A DNA stretch of 64,000 bases from Psococerastis gibbosa (taxonomy: Eukaryota; Arthropoda; Insecta; Psocodea; Psocidae): the NCBI GenBank assembly GCA_963971405.1, contig OZ020486.1, forward strand, positions 15,275,419 to 15,339,418. The letters run 5' to 3'. This document shows positions 11,873 through 24,036 of this stretch, piece after piece. Both the position numbers and the translations under genes were made by a program. The notes beneath the pieces are model-generated. The model saw only the letters and a list, made by a program, of their open reading frames with translations, had not been told where the DNA came from and searched no databases. Position 1 is the first letter of the stretch. Every line of letters begins with the position of its first letter.

Positions 11873-12342
11873 GTCTGCGGACCTCCAGTGGTCCGCGAGA
11901 AGCGACTTAAGAGTTGCTACTAACAAGAACATTCAGCCGAGAATACAAGCCCAAGTTTCACATTAACCTTTCCATACATTAAAATCATACTGCAAACTAA
12001 ATATTATAGTGATATCCTTGAAAGCCTTCTAATTTTTAAAAATAATAATTTCATCTACTTCTTCGGCAGGTACTCCCTTGCGCCGAAGGAATATATTTAT
12101 AAATATAATCAATTATACAATTTAAAAAAAACTTGTGGGACTCCAAGTTATTAAACTTGTCGGGGGCTCGCACAATAAACGCTATAGATGATGCAACATG
12201 CTTTCTATTTCACGTCTGTGTTACATAATAACTTTGTTTTAATTTCAAATCAGTTAAGTTAAAATCAGTTAAGTAATAATAATAATAGATGTAGGGGGTG
12301 GTCGGCAGCGGCACATTGTCGGCCTGAGTGGTCCGCAGACCG

Positions 12343-12552
12343 TCGCTGGTTGGGAACCACTGCCCTAGATCGAGCAATCGAGCGCAAACGAGAAGCAGTC
12401 CAAGACCAGATGCTCTGTCACGCCCTCCGCGGCCGTCGGCGCTTTGGCGGCCCTCGAAATCACTACTTCGGACAACGGGCCCACCTTCCTCCAGCGGCCG
12501 CGGGCAACCCGGCAGAAATAGACGTCTCACGACCTCCAGATTAATCACAGGT
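12343..12552. other. Isolated GC-rich, CpG-rich patch
   Basis: About 200 bp of high G+C (for example ccctccgcggccgtcggcg and ccagcggccgcgg) within AT-rich DNA. Both strands are partly open, but neither translation resembles a protein family I know, and no splice-site pair with coding character stands out. The left side abuts a fragment ending ggttgggaaccactg, resembling a hAT-type repeat end. It could be a regulatory CpG patch, a repeat or an unrecognised exon. Confidence 0.3.
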
Positions 12553-12934
12553 GAGGTGTGGGGTAACCTCCCCGAAATATCAAAACACAGCCTCAAAATG
12601 ACACTATTACCGGACGAGAGTGATGACTTCATTAGTATGACCCTCCTATACTTTTACGAGTACCTACTCAAAAGGACGCGGTCAATTTTGAAGATCGGCA
12701 TTCTCCATGAGTTTAACACCTGGAAACATCTGCTGACGCTGCTGCTCAATGGCTTTTTTTAATCCAAAAATACAATGCGAAAGCAAAAGTTTATCAATCA
12801 GGGACAAATGCAGGGTTTTTAATCAGGCAGGCAGAGCTTGGATCATTGAGAAATAAGGGGCCACTCCCCAGAACTGAGGGAGTAGTAGTAGTATGGTTGG
12901 ACATGTCCCAGGCCACGGTGTGGGCCCATAAGAC

Positions 12935-13115
12935 AGGGGACCTCCTAATTATAGTGGATTCCGAACCACTTGGGAAACACTGTGAAGTCACACGATTAGT
13001 TCGGAGGTGACCAGGACAAGTCCTACCATGTTTCCCTACCGGCACTGTGCACACTACCACGTTATCTGCATCTTTGTACCTGCTCTGGTCCGCTGGATTC
13101 AACTTGGTAAGGCAG
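12935..13115 (-). mobile_element. SINE-B fragment
   Basis: The minus strand matches the middle and head of SINE-B: cctaattatagtggattccgaa, gaagtcacacgatta, ggaggtgaccagga and gcactgtgcacactacca. It lacks the (CAA)n-tailed end. It lies just left of a complete copy in the same orientation. Confidence 0.7.
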
Positions 13116-13204
13116 CCGGCAACTGAGGGAGTAAAACAGAGGTCAATTATAGCTAATGTATTCAGTGGTGGACTTAGCATTGGTACGGGCAGATAATATT
13201 TTGT

Positions 13205-13567
13205 TGTTGTTGTTGTTTGTTGTTTCTAACGCCTGCTTTCAGCATTTCTGCTTTAAGCAACCCTGTCAGCCTGGCGGGGGGAGTGAGTCTGTTTGTTAAC
13301 TTGAGGCACCCTAAGGGCAGACTCTTTCACCTCGGGGAAAGGGGAGTTGACTAACAGGGTGGACCTCCTGATTATAGTGGATTCCGAACCACTTGGGGAA
13401 CATGGTAAAGTCACACGATTAAATCGGAGGTGACCAGGACTCGACTTATACTGCCTGAGCGAGTTATCATGTCCCACCAGGTTCCCCTGCCAACGCTGTG
13501 CACACTACCAAGTTGCCGCAGTTTGAAACATGCTCTGCTCTAATGGAATCAACATGGTAAGGCCGTT
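13205..13567 (-). mobile_element. SINE-B, complete copy with 17-bp target duplication
   Basis: A 363-bp element on the minus strand. The flanks carry an exact 17-bp repeat, ggcagataatattttgt, at 13188-13204 and 13568-13584. The end next to 13205 is a (TTG)n run, which is a (CAA)n tail on the element's own strand. Long target duplication plus simple-repeat tail is the signature of LINE-mediated retroposition. The head contains a B-box-like segment (near gtcgagtcctggtcacc) and is tRNA-like. It encodes no protein. Confidence 0.85.
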
Positions 13568-15024
13568 GGCAGATAATATTTTGTGGACTAAATCATAATG
13601 ACACAATTATGACGGTTTATAATATTTTGACCTAATCAAGTAATCATATTGCCACTATCCCAAAGAAAAAACACACTACAATTATCCTAAAACATCATAT
13701 TTTAAAGCCATATATAATATTGTAATAACATAGGCCATCTTGTTTCAAGCCTATGCAGTATACAGGATTAAGCTCTGCATTAAGGTTTTTCCGAGGATCG
13801 TGCCTGTACAAAAAGAGACCTAAACGATACTTGATTAATAATTACCGGTGCATTTTAATAAAAAGTGAAACAAACTTCCGGTTGGACCATCAACAGGTTG
13901 CGAAGTTGCGAGTTGCTAATGGTTATTTTATTTCTTTATAAAATTCAAAGCAATATGGATGCTAAAAAAGTATGGCAGAACTGTTATTTATTTATTGCCT
14001 CACTGTTATTAGCTAAATACATACTATAAAGAGATGGACGGAAAACACCTTAAGACTAAGACGTGCCCGGCTCTCGTCAATAGCAGAGGTTCACCAGATT
14101 ATGTGTTGTATTGGGCTGCAAGAAAGCTGATGGCGGAAGCCTAATGCTATGGTGTAGTTAAAAAAAAAAACTATGTAATATAATATGTATGCAATATAAA
14201 TAAGGTTTCCAAGATTTATCCACAATTTTGCGCCCAGTTCGAACACTTGAAGATAGTTCTATAGTTTTGAGTAAAAAACTGACTATCCCATGTTTAAGTG
14301 GAAACCCTGTTAAAATATATTATGCGAATTTCAATAACCACATTATTTTCGATTGCATCCATTTTTTTATTTATCTATTAACGTTTTAAATGAGCTTCTC
14401 TATTTTCTCCACGTGTTGGGATTGTGCGTGTCCCGGGTACAGTGTAATTAATAATTTAATATTAAGAAATAATGGGAACATTCCACTTACAAGTCGTGTA
14501 AAAAAATTTAGGCCACCCATGCAGCAAAAATAGAAATTGTGGTCTGCATTCTACCCCAATAAAAATTACAGGCAAGGAGGTCCATACCGCAGGTTTCATC
14601 AGCGAGTAATAAAGATTTCAAGCAGTGCTTCTTAATATTCAAACAGGCAGCTATTAGTCGCACCCAGACGTGCTAGGTGTTTTTGTGGGTTGTTTCTCCT
14701 CATTTTGAGACGCCACTCACGTATAGGCCTACCTTTACCGAGTGACATGTCCCTTCTTCTTATAACATCTTCTCAAGATGGAGCGGTGCCGGTTTTACAG
14801 TTGTGTAGGCTTGTGGACATACTATTTATGGGGGGCCTATGCTGGTTTTGACTTAAGATAATGAGCTACGATAAATTGCACAAACGCATTTTTACATTTA
14901 ATTAATTATTTTTTCGGTAAAAAGAGTAAAAGGCAGAAAAATAGTTTTTATACGGCAAAATCAGTTTCATCCGCTCTCACACGAGAGTGTATTTATAAAA
15001 TCGGATTTGACAGGCAAAGCATAA

Positions 15025-15112
15025 TATTAATATAATAAATAATAAATAATAAATAATAAATAATAAATAATAAATAATAAATAATAAATAATAAATAATA
15101 AATAATATTAAG
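15025..15112 (+). repeat. (TAATAAA)n tandem array
   Basis: About 12 nearly perfect copies of a 7-bp AT-only unit, ending at aataatatta. The uniform copies suggest recent expansion by slippage. Confidence 0.9.
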
Positions 15113-15189
15113 TCAAATATTTAATTACATTATAGGCTAGCTACTTTATGTAAAAATTAAGCAGTGGGTTATACTTATGTAGTAGTTAT

Positions 15190-15312
15190 AGGGCTCCCGG
15201 CAGTAGAAGAACATCCTGGTTGAAAAACCTGAGGCTAGAGCGCAACTTCCCTTTTCAGAGCAGCAGTTTCCAGGGTCCAAACTGACATGGTAATCTCCAA
15301 TCCAAGACATTC
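15190..15312 (+). pseudogene. LINE ORF2 3' end with AAG-rich tail
   Basis: Translation gives RRTSWLKNLR, then (after decay) an SSFQG/RVQTDM block, and the segment ends in agaagaagaagg. The WLKNLR motif and the AAG-rich end match the 4349-4590 and 51560-52345 fragments. It is 5'-truncated and dead. Confidence 0.65.
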
Positions 15313-15677
15313 AAAGAAGAAGAAGGTAAGGAAAAACAAGCAGAGAAATTCATAATTGGAAAAGGAGGCCGACACAGACACATTTATTTTGAAAGTAGCA
15401 AAAAAAGCATTGACACCTAGTATGTGAGAAAGCACAATGAGGGCGAAATCAAAGGAATTTATACAGACCTTATGAGGAAGTGATGCACAAAACTGGGTGA
15501 TGTGCCGTCTATTGTCCCCGCGTAATCCCAAAGTCACTGCAAAATGAATGCCGCCAGCTCACATCTCAGCTTCATTAGGGAAATTGGTAGCTCAAGTGAC
15601 GGGCAGGCTTACTCTGCTCACTATACATCTTTTTGATTTCTACTGTTTGCTGCCTTCCACATTTTTATGCCTTAGGC

Positions 15678-15993
15678 CAGGGGTTCCCAAACTGTGGTCC
15701 ATGGACCACCGGTGGTTCACAGACATATATCAGGAGGGCCACGGAACATAGTAAGAAATAAGAAAATAAATCAGCTGAGATATTGGAAATTTGAAGTAAA
15801 TTACAGTAAGCCTTGGCACTAAACTATAAAATCCAACCGATACCAGTCCTGAACATTTAATCGAATATTAGCATGAAATTGTAGGCACAAATTATCCTAG
15901 AATTCGATGAATTTCCTGTCGCAGCTATGGTGGTCCACGGAAAATCATAAAATAATCTAGTGGTCCACGGACAAAAAAGGTTGGGAACCCCTA
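15678..15993. mobile_element. hAT-like MITE (CAGGGGTTCCCAAACT type), copy 1
   Basis: A 316-bp element. The left end CAGGGGTTCCCAAACTGTGG and right end AAAAGGTTGGGAACCCCTA are inverted repeats. Flanks ccttaggc (15670-15677) and ccttagac (15994-16001) match at 7 of 8 bases. CAGGGGTTCCCAAAC ends with 8-bp duplications are typical of hAT-derived MITEs. It shares about 300 bp with 34405-34706. It is non-coding. Confidence 0.9.
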
Positions 15994-16032
15994 CCTTAGA
16001 CTAATCCGATCATACTTCGTTAGTAATTTTTG

Positions 16033-16260
16033 AAGGACTTTTTATGGACCCAGGTCTATTTATAGTGGCCCATAGGTCACCTGTTCAACGGAAACGACCC
16101 CATGACATTATTTGCATTGTTTTTTGGGCGATTGACAAACTGGTATACGTTCTCGATGTCAACCTACACCGGCTACAAGCGATAATGGACAAGCTAAGAC
16201 AAGATTACCATTGACGCAATGAAACAGGCGAAAGCATGACTTGACCAAGCACAGATAAGA
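16033..16260 (+). repeat. Interspersed repeat C, copy 2
   Basis: From aaggactttttatggaccca to gcatgacttgaccaagcacag. It matches 51893-52145 nearly end to end, including atgaaacaggcgaaagcatg. Confidence 0.65.
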
Positions 16261-16329
16261 CGACAGACGTACAGACAGGTCAAGTAGATCATGCTCACTT
16301 ACGGAAACTGTGGGACATGTTCATGTTCT

Positions 16330-16700
16330 CTTTTTGAGCTCGCAATCTTATTGATTTGTTGACAGCAACTCCCGACAGATTCTACTCCAGTTTTCTTACG
16401 CTTACCTCTTCAGCGCTTGATAATGTTCGAGGTTCTGCGCCGTCTTTCAGTTGATCCATCCATGAATTCCTTCTTCGGCCTCTCTCTTCCATCCTCAATG
16501 ATGGTATGTAACAGATTTTCGTGTCTTAGCAAATGCCCTATCCATTTCGCTCTTCTGTCTCTCTTCCTCAATAGCCTCTAGCACTGTTACATTCGTCATG
16601 TTGTCCCTCCAGTTGATCGGGTCGATCCGAAGCATTTTTCTGTAACATCACATTTCAAACGCTTCTAGCCTCATCAGTTCCTTATTTGCTATAGTCCAGG
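16330..16700 (-). pseudogene. LINE ORF2 C-terminal fragment (second lineage)
   Basis: Minus-strand translation gives KELMRLEAFEM, CYRKMLRIDPINWRDNMTN and VLEAIEEE, with an in-frame stop where a Trp is expected. This 'EAFEMWCYRRMLRI.W.D..TN..VL' block follows the reverse transcriptase in many arthropod LINEs. Stops and frameshifts show decay. It differs from the WLKNLR-type fragments. Confidence 0.75.
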
Positions 16701-16821
16701 GGTTGTTAATTCATGGTATGCTATAAAACTTTATAGGAGGGGAAAAAGTGCAATCCAATTACTGCATGTATAGGCAAATTTGAAAAGCGCAGCAGGCAAA
16801 CGTTATAAGCTACTATACTTA

Positions 16822-17102
16822 CAGTGGCGGCGCTACGGGGGTGCCCGGAGGGGCCTGGCACCCCCGATAATTTCTCCGGCCACTCCTGCCCCCCCCCCCC
16901 ACTTTTGAGATATTTTACATGTTATATAGCAGAATTTTTTAATTAAAAAAAAATAGAATTAAAACTGGTTACAAGACTACAAGTTCCTTACTTTCATTAT
17001 ACCTACTCCCAGTGAAAAATGTTTTGTTATTTCATTTAATTTTCATTCACCCCAGATAGAAGTCATGGCTCCCCCGCCTTAAAATTTCTGGCACCGCCAC
17101 TG
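16822..17102. mobile_element. hAT-like MITE (CAGTGGCGG type)
   Basis: A 281-bp element starting CAGTGGCGGCGCTACGG and ending CTGGCACCGCCACTG. There is a C-run inside the left part and ccgccttaaaattt before the right end. Clear target duplication was not found. The call rests on inverted ends and general form. Confidence 0.6.
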
Positions 17103-18290
17103 AGTCTATACATACACCTGATTAAATCGCGATTGTCATTCATCATAATGAGATATTGATTATAATAAGATTTGCATTTTATTGGACTTAAAGGTCTGTT
17201 TGCATTAATGATTATTTATTCATTATTTGTTAGTCAAAACCTACTTTTTGGCGTCCTCCATATATGCCTCTATTAGAAAGCAAATATCTACCACTGTATA
17301 CTCTTCCCTTCAGAAAGTTAAAAACACCAATTTCTTCTAAGTCTATACGGCAATTTAAGGAAGTATATTTGCATACATCACAACATAATAGCTTGGAAAC
17401 GACTTCAAGAGCTGAAATTATTTCAAATAGAGACCTGACTTACTATGTATAGGCTACTCTCAGGCATGCTGGTAACATGGGCTAAGTACCTGGTATGTCT
17501 GAATTGACGCTATGTTAATCTAAGGGCGTCAAGGGCCGATTGGAAAAAATAAAGCTTCTTTCTTTAAAGGAATAGCATTCACTCGGAACCACTCGACGTC
17601 AGCATCGGTTACCGCTATAACTATTTATTTTATTACTATTTATTGATATAACAATGATTGGCTATTCAATGGAATGTGGTTCCCGATGGACATCACGAAT
17701 TCCTATCGACTTCGGTCCAGTCTTCTTATCCAAACACCTTTGTTTCATTTACGAAAGAGAAACGTGTTATCGGAATTGAATCACTGGGCATTCTTAATTT
17801 GTTTTTTCTTTACTTACTTGCGACTGAGTCACTACCGGATGAGTACAGTCAGTCTTGAATGACTAAAGCCTATTCATAGGTACGGTATTTCCCCGGCAAT
17901 AAGTCACCGGTATTGTTACGCCATGTTGCTAGATAAGGCATGAAAATGGGCTTGGGCGAGAAATTCGCAAGCCAATATAGGGTTTGGAAACCTTCTATCT
18001 TCACGGAGCGAATTTTGACGGTTCTATCGACTCGCAAACCTTCTGAGAGGCATACATAGTGTATATATTGAAATCAAATAAAGTGGAGTAAACATTTTAA
18101 TATTTTAAAGCATAAAACCTACTACTACTAGGGCCTCGTAAGTAAAGTAATGAGTAAGTGGGTCCTATTTTTCTTATTTTCTGTGGAAGAGTAGGCACCT
18201 AGCCGGAGTCACACCAGAAGTCAAGAGGTCATTCGGAGCCAGGGGTGCCGTAGATTATGGGTTGTAAATGTTGGAAAATACAGATACAGT

Positions 18291-18615
18291 CAGAGGCGGT
18301 CCCAGACCTCTTAAAAGGCGGAGGTACTTATCCCCCCGGGAGAAATGTTTTGAAAAATAGGGCCGAAATGGTGAGGTTTTACGCATTTTGAGAGTAATAA
18401 AGCTTATATATTACAAAGAATCAATATAATTGTGGACAAGGGGGGCCCGGGGGTCTCCCCCGGGAGAAAATGTAAGAAAAATAGGGCTGAAATAGTGAGG
18501 TTTTGCGCATTTTGAGTGCAGTAACACTTAGATTTTAGAGGCAAAAAATATAACTGTTGTCCAAGGGGGGGGGGGGGACAATTGCCCGTAGTGCCGGTCG
18601 CTGCGTCCACCTCTG
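18291..18615. mobile_element. hAT-like MITE (CAGAGGCGG type) with internal duplication
   Basis: A 325-bp element with ends CAGAGGCGGTCCCAG and CTGCGTCCACCTCTG and an exact 8-bp target duplication, gatacagt, at 18283-18290 and 18616-18623. Inside, a unit of about 115 bp (ccgggagaaa..aaaatagggc.gaaat.gtgaggttt..cgcattttgag) occurs twice in tandem. The same unit appears once in 53826-54050 and in pieces at 50760-51040. It is non-coding. Confidence 0.9.
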
Positions 18616-18775
18616 GATACAGTACGATATATAGTGCAAAGTATAATATATACGTCTAGGATAAAATCAAATAACCAATTGATTTTAGGACGTCAATAAT
18701 GGCAGGGGCCGAAATAACTCATTCACAGTCCCAGAACAGTTCTTCGTTACCAAAAATAAATAAAACACTCTAACT

Positions 18776-18919
18776 CAGTGGTCAGTAAAGTGTGGCTCTT
18801 TGACTTTGGTGTAATAAAAGTTTACTATACAAGCATATTTGGCTCCCAATATATATATTTTTTTTAATTGTTGAAATGCTCATATCTGGGTCTTTGGCTA
18901 AAAATTTTGCCGACCACTG
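18776..18919. mobile_element. Short hAT-like MITE (CAGTGGTC type)
   Basis: A 144-bp element with ends CAGTGGTCAGTAAAG and TTTTGCCGACCACTG. An exact 8-bp target duplication, ctctaact, lies at 18768-18775 and 18920-18927. It is non-coding. Confidence 0.9.
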
Positions 18920-19564
18920 CTCTAACTACTAACTAATGTTGATATTTGGAGTGATGAAGGACTCATTGCCAGACCGTAAATGCTTATTTCTATGCATTGC
19001 AGTCGGTAACATTACCAATCTTACAATAATTTCTCCTTCAGATTCCAACAAATCAGCACTAAGTGCATTTCCCGGTACTTGACTGCGCCAGTTTAAATCT
19101 TCAGTGTCCAATTGCCAGAGAGATGATAGCTAATTGGCTCTCCCATGATAAAAGTCCAATCATTTAATGAATGAAGAGCCTCCAGTGGATAAAAAGTACA
19201 AAATAATGTCGATGTGTTGCATTCCTGCGTATGTGGAAACCTATAGTCAGCTGGTGAGGTGGTCAAGTCAAATAGAGGGGGAAGTATAGATACTGAAAAT
19301 TGATAACTTTTATGTGTGTGCTCCCGCTGAAACAGATTATGAACTTTTCCGCTTCGCACCATGCCCGAAAGAATTTAAAAACTGCTAAAAAATAATCAAG
19401 TTACCTTTTTAGGTTTTCTCTCTATTCAATAGAATATTGCAAACAGACAAATCTCCCAAAAAATAATCTAACAGCACAGACGTTGCTCTTACAAAAAATT
19501 CCGTCCTATGTTTTCACTCCGTAGTTCGTGGACATGGGGAAGCTTGTTTACTCCAGGATGGCCA

Positions 19565-19629
19565 ACCGCAGCGGCAAAAAGTCGTCTCCTAGTCTAAACG
19601 GGTGGTTTTCGCCATTTCCCAATAAAGTC
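19565..19629 (+). repeat. 65-bp direct repeat, copy 1
   Basis: Identical to 19839-19903 except for one base (agtct/attct). It contains gcggcaaaaagtcgtctcct and ends cccaataaagtc. The two copies flank the left arm of an 820-bp inverted-repeat structure. Confidence 0.95.
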
Positions 19630-19631
19630 GA

Positions 19632-20454
19632 TTCAAACAAGTTTTCACAAGTCTTTTTTCATTTATTTGTAGCTGTGAAACGAGGAATTTATTAATTTCA
19701 TCGAATTGGCCCCAAAATAGTTTAAAATTTCTGCCTAAAATTTTTGTTAATTATAATAATTACTCTCTGAAAATTATTTACGATAAAGGTTAACTAACGT
19801 ACCTTACAAACTGTCTGATGGTGGGGTATACTGTGCATACCGCAGCGGCAAAAAGTCGTCTCCTATTCTAAACGGGTGGTTTTCGCCATTTCCCAATAAA
19901 GTCAAAACCAAGCTATTTAGACTGCAAGTGCGAAAAACTGACTGCGCCTGTATTTTGTTGGCAGCCCTGCCTGTTGAATTGTCCATTTGTTTTTAATTTA
20001 CCGCTATTTTCTTTTTTTTATGTTTAAACCCTACAACCTGGATACGTTTTCTTTGCAATTTCCCTTGACATTTTCCCCTACGCTTTCGTTTTCGCTTACG
20101 CAATGGACAAACGCAGCGTATGGTTAGGCACAAGGCCGTGCCCAGGTTTTGATTTCGGGGGTCCAACATTTTTTTAACGTAATTTATTTATGAATTAATG
20201 GATGAATTCTTCAAACAATACAGGTTTACCTAAAAAAAATTATTTTGGGGAGGGGGGGGTCCAGGGTATGCCCAGTTTGTTAGGTACGTTAGATAACCTT
20301 TATCGTAATTAATTTTCAGAGAGTAATTATTATAATTACCAAAAATGTAAGGCAGAAATTATAAACTATTTTGGGGGCAGTTTGATGAAATTAATAAATT
20401 CCTCGTTCCACAGCAACAAAGAAATGAAAAATGACTTGTGAAAACTTGTTTAAA
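19632..20454. mobile_element. Element-like unit with ~174-bp inverted arms
   Basis: The segment 19632-19805 matches the reverse complement of 20280-20454, with small indels, from aaacaagttttcacaagtc to aggttaactaacgtacct. Between them are the second copy of the 65-bp direct repeat (19839-19903) and, at 20131-20280, what looks like a truncated CAAGGCCGTGCCCAGG-type MITE. Long inverted arms without an internal gene suggest a non-autonomous DNA element or an inverted duplication. No target duplication was found at the outer ends. Confidence 0.6.
19839..19903 (+). repeat. 65-bp direct repeat, copy 2
   Basis: The second copy of 19565-19629, 274 bp downstream with one mismatch, inside the inverted-arm structure. 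Confidence 0.95.
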
Positions 20455-23177
20455 AATACAAACAATACATTTTCTCGCCTGACATTATTATTATCGTAAA
20501 TAGCCTACCAAATTTTGTATTGTACAGGTAAATCAGTGAGGAAAATACAGTAAACACATTTTTGTTTACAAAATATTTCGCAATCTCTGCCCTAACTTCA
20601 ATGCATTAGGCCTATCGTAATTAAATTACCTATTCATTAATTAGTAATAATAATTAACAATACTTAATAATTGACCAAAACAAATGTTTACATACAGTAT
20701 ATAAGTGGTAATTGGTTGAAATCCACCATGCATGACTATTTCGATAGTGTTTTTCTTGGAGCCGGTCCTGCTCAAAGATGCGTGGTTGATGAGTTCGTGA
20801 TGGCTTCGCCGAATTCTTGCTGCCAGAGAAAAGGAACAAAGCATGCCATACTGTGGGAATCGCTAAACATACTTCAAAGACTTTCTTTTGCGCATATCTC
20901 CTGCTTCTGGAATTTTTCATTGGCTTAGACCTTAGGATAATGAGCTAAAAACTACAACTAACTAAAAGTACCATATCGCATGCCTCTGCAGTTAGAAAAG
21001 TTGTTGACCCAAGGAGGAAGACTAGGGGTAATAAAAATATTGCATTAATTGGGTATAACACCCCTGTAGTAAGTATTAAGCGTATGCAGTGGACATTATA
21101 CTCGTATGTATATCGCTGTAGGTTGTGGTACTTACTGTTTAGTATATTACTATATATCCTATACCCTGCACTATATTACTTTGAATGTGCATGAGACTTG
21201 TGAAATTAATAGCCAATGGAAGGGTCTCAAAGTTGCAACCTCTTCGTTAAATTTAAGATAATTTTTGCTTTCAGCAATAGATGCATTATTGCCCCCCCCC
21301 CCCTGATAGAGGCAAATAACATTTTTACGTCTCATATTTAGTACCTTTAACCTCTCTCCAACTGAATGAATATGCTACCTATAAAATACACTGAGAAGGT
21401 GATATGAGGTCCAAAATTTTTAGCAAATAAACTTCAGAATAAATTCAATAGAAAAAACCATCAGAAAGAGGGAAAAAGCCTGTACTACACACCATACGGT
21501 ATACGAATAAACTTTCCCAGTAACGAGAACTTTTGTCCTACAAAATATAAAGTGAATAGTACTATGCTAACAAATTAGAAAACTGAAAACATGCTGCAAA
21601 CAAGAAGAAAAAGCCAATGTAGAACTTCTCTCCTTTTGCTGTGCCGGTATATTGAAGCAATATAAAATACATGTCATTTAAACAGCCGTGTGAAAATTCA
21701 AAGTCGAAATAACCCACAAAAAAAAAAAATGAAGCTGCTTCAATACTTAATGAAATATGTAGCGAACAGTACCGAGTTTTCATCAGATCAACACACAGTG
21801 GAATATCAGAAAATCGCTGGAGGCTGTTGGAAGCGGTCCATTAGCTGATTGCTGAGTAAGCCGTTCTTTGGTTCATGAGTTTAATCACGGCAAAGTGGCG
21901 GCAAACATCAAGGCAATCATCACCCCCGCAGCATCCCTTTGTCGGCACTCACCCCTTCACATCACAGGTAGGTCAGAAATTCAGCAGAAGACCGTGCTCA
22001 GCAGTATCCCTTTCAGAATAGATTCCATGTATTTTTTAAGCATAAAATAAGTCCTGAGGGGTTCTTATTTACTGTAAAGAGTTAATTTTCTTTTGAATCT
22101 GAGTAATGGCTGGCTACTTATTTAATGCTATCCAATCTCACGATTGATCACCCGTCAAAAACTAAAAAAAAACGGCTAAAAAAGTGTTTTCTTAAAAACG
22201 GCTCCATCGCTATTTTTTGTTTTTTAATTCACACACAATATATTATTGTAGTTGTTATTTATGTACCGTAAACGAAACCCAATAGACTGGTTGTTCTTTG
22301 ATAGTTTGGTTCTGGGGGCAAAAAAATAAATAAAAGACTCAATTTCCATGAAAACTGACTGAAAAAATTATTTTTCTGTGGAACCTTCGTGTCGATGCTT
22401 CCTAACTTCAGGTATGGTTTGAGTATTAAATAGAGTAACAAAACCGAACAGGTACCTTTCCCTAGCAAAGTTTTAGTTTTGAGCCAAATAAGATTTTTTG
22501 GATAAATTATGGATAATTCATACCCCAATGCATTGCATACCTTGCCATTGTTACCTACTGTGTTGTACTAGTATTATAATGGTCTGCCCATTCTAGACAA
22601 TGCAATCGTCCCATCGGTCAATTTCGTGCTTTGGGAAAGGGAAAGTTGTGGTAACTAAAATTTAAACCTAGGACAAATATTTACCGTGGAACTGCTCATA
22701 TTCTCTATCTCGATAACTATGCTGATTGATAAATAGGAAAGCATGAACGGGTTCACTAGTAACGGTTCTCTCACTGTTTTGGCACTAAATTCAAATAAAT
22801 GCAAAAAAAAAATTGCCTACTACATAAGCTTTTTTAAGAATATAATAAACCTTCTTATGAATTAGAATATGTTTTCAAGAATTGTCAAATAGCCTATCGT
22901 ATTGTATAGTATAATGTATACCAAAGCCCAAAAAGGTGAGCTTAACTTTCTGTTATAATATTGGAAAAAAAAACTGTTAACTGAAGAGTTTTGGTTAACG
23001 TGCCTGTATTTCTGAAATATGCGTGCAATGCAATCAATATTAACCATGATGTTATCTACAAAAACTAGGATGTAGGTATTCAAAAACGTCTTTAAATAAT
23101 AAATAAATATAATTAAAGCTTGGAAAGTTGTATTTATTTAAAAGTACCTTAAATTAAAAAATTGTCCTGTTTCCAAC

Positions 23178-23346
23178 CAGGGACGGATCCTTGGGGGGCG
23201 GTGGGGGCAGTCCCCCCCCCCCCCCCCGAGAAAAATAGCTTTATACTAGATAGAATGGACTTTTGAAGGAAATGAAGAGAAATTGTTACTCAAGTTTCAG
23301 GTCACCGCCCCCCCCCCCCCGAAAACTTTTTCTGAAACCGTCCCTG
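23178..23346. mobile_element. hAT-like MITE (CAGGGACGG type) with long C runs
   Basis: A 169-bp element with ends CAGGGACGGATCC and GAAACCGTCCCTG. C-runs lie at 23214-23227 and 23310-23320. Flanks tttccaac and cccccaac share 5 of 8 bases. The internal 'actagatagaat' block recalls family 2 (60456-60627). Confidence 0.7.
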
Positions 23347-24030
23347 CCCCCAACTCTAAGGAAACATTGAAATGACGCTTGGCGTTTATACTAAGTTATA
23401 ATATACAGGCCTACTAGTAGATGAATAAAGTGTCATGTGGTGCATGTTTGTAAACACTAAAAATTATTAGGTAATTATTAAAATATTATAGCATTTTTTG
23501 GTAACTTGCAACAGACCTAAAAAGTCACATTCCATCTGCATTAGGCAGACAGCATGAACACTCAGGTGAAAAACAGCATTAACTTCTGAAATTGAATGAA
23601 AAACTAGATAAAATATCCTGGATCCGGAAGGACTAATTAGTAATAGAACATGGGTATTAAAATCATAATAGATTAAATAACCGGCAAAAACTATTAATAA
23701 ATATATCGGAAAACGAGTTTCCGATGAAAAAATCCATTTTCCACGATGGAGGACTGGGAAGAGTGCGGGTAAAAAAAAGCATAAAAACAAGAACAATTAG
23801 CTAGAGGGCATAACCTGTACAGAAATTAGCAAAAACTTATTGGAAAACGAGCTGGAAAACAGGGTGTACGGCATCAGAAGAGTTTTCCAGGTGACGCTGG
23901 AGCGTGGAGGAGTGGGGAAGCAGCGGCAAGCGCGCGGCTCCGCCCTCGCGCGCCAACCGCGTATTCTTTCCCGAAAATCAGCCTTGCGTTTTCCAGTCGC
24001 GGCGTGCTTGTGCACCGCCCGGAGACCGTC

Positions 24031-24036
24031 ATGTGA
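24031..24036 (+). promoter_or_regulatory. Minimal upstream ORF (ATG TGA) before Wnt10 start
   Basis: An ATG directly followed by TGA, four bases before the proposed Wnt10 ATG at 24041. If in the mRNA, such a start-stop element could stall ribosomes. Transcript extent is not known from sequence. A further overlapping out-of-frame ATG lies at 24036. Confidence 0.4.

Noticed and set aside
12210-12762. Overlapping 140- and 144-residue frames on both strands
   Set aside because: They are open because of the GC-rich patch; neither shows domains, and both run into AT-rich DNA.
15025-15112. CRISPR-like or telomeric array
   Set aside because: A simple AT-only 7-bp microsatellite with no spacers and no telomeric motif; the genome is animal.
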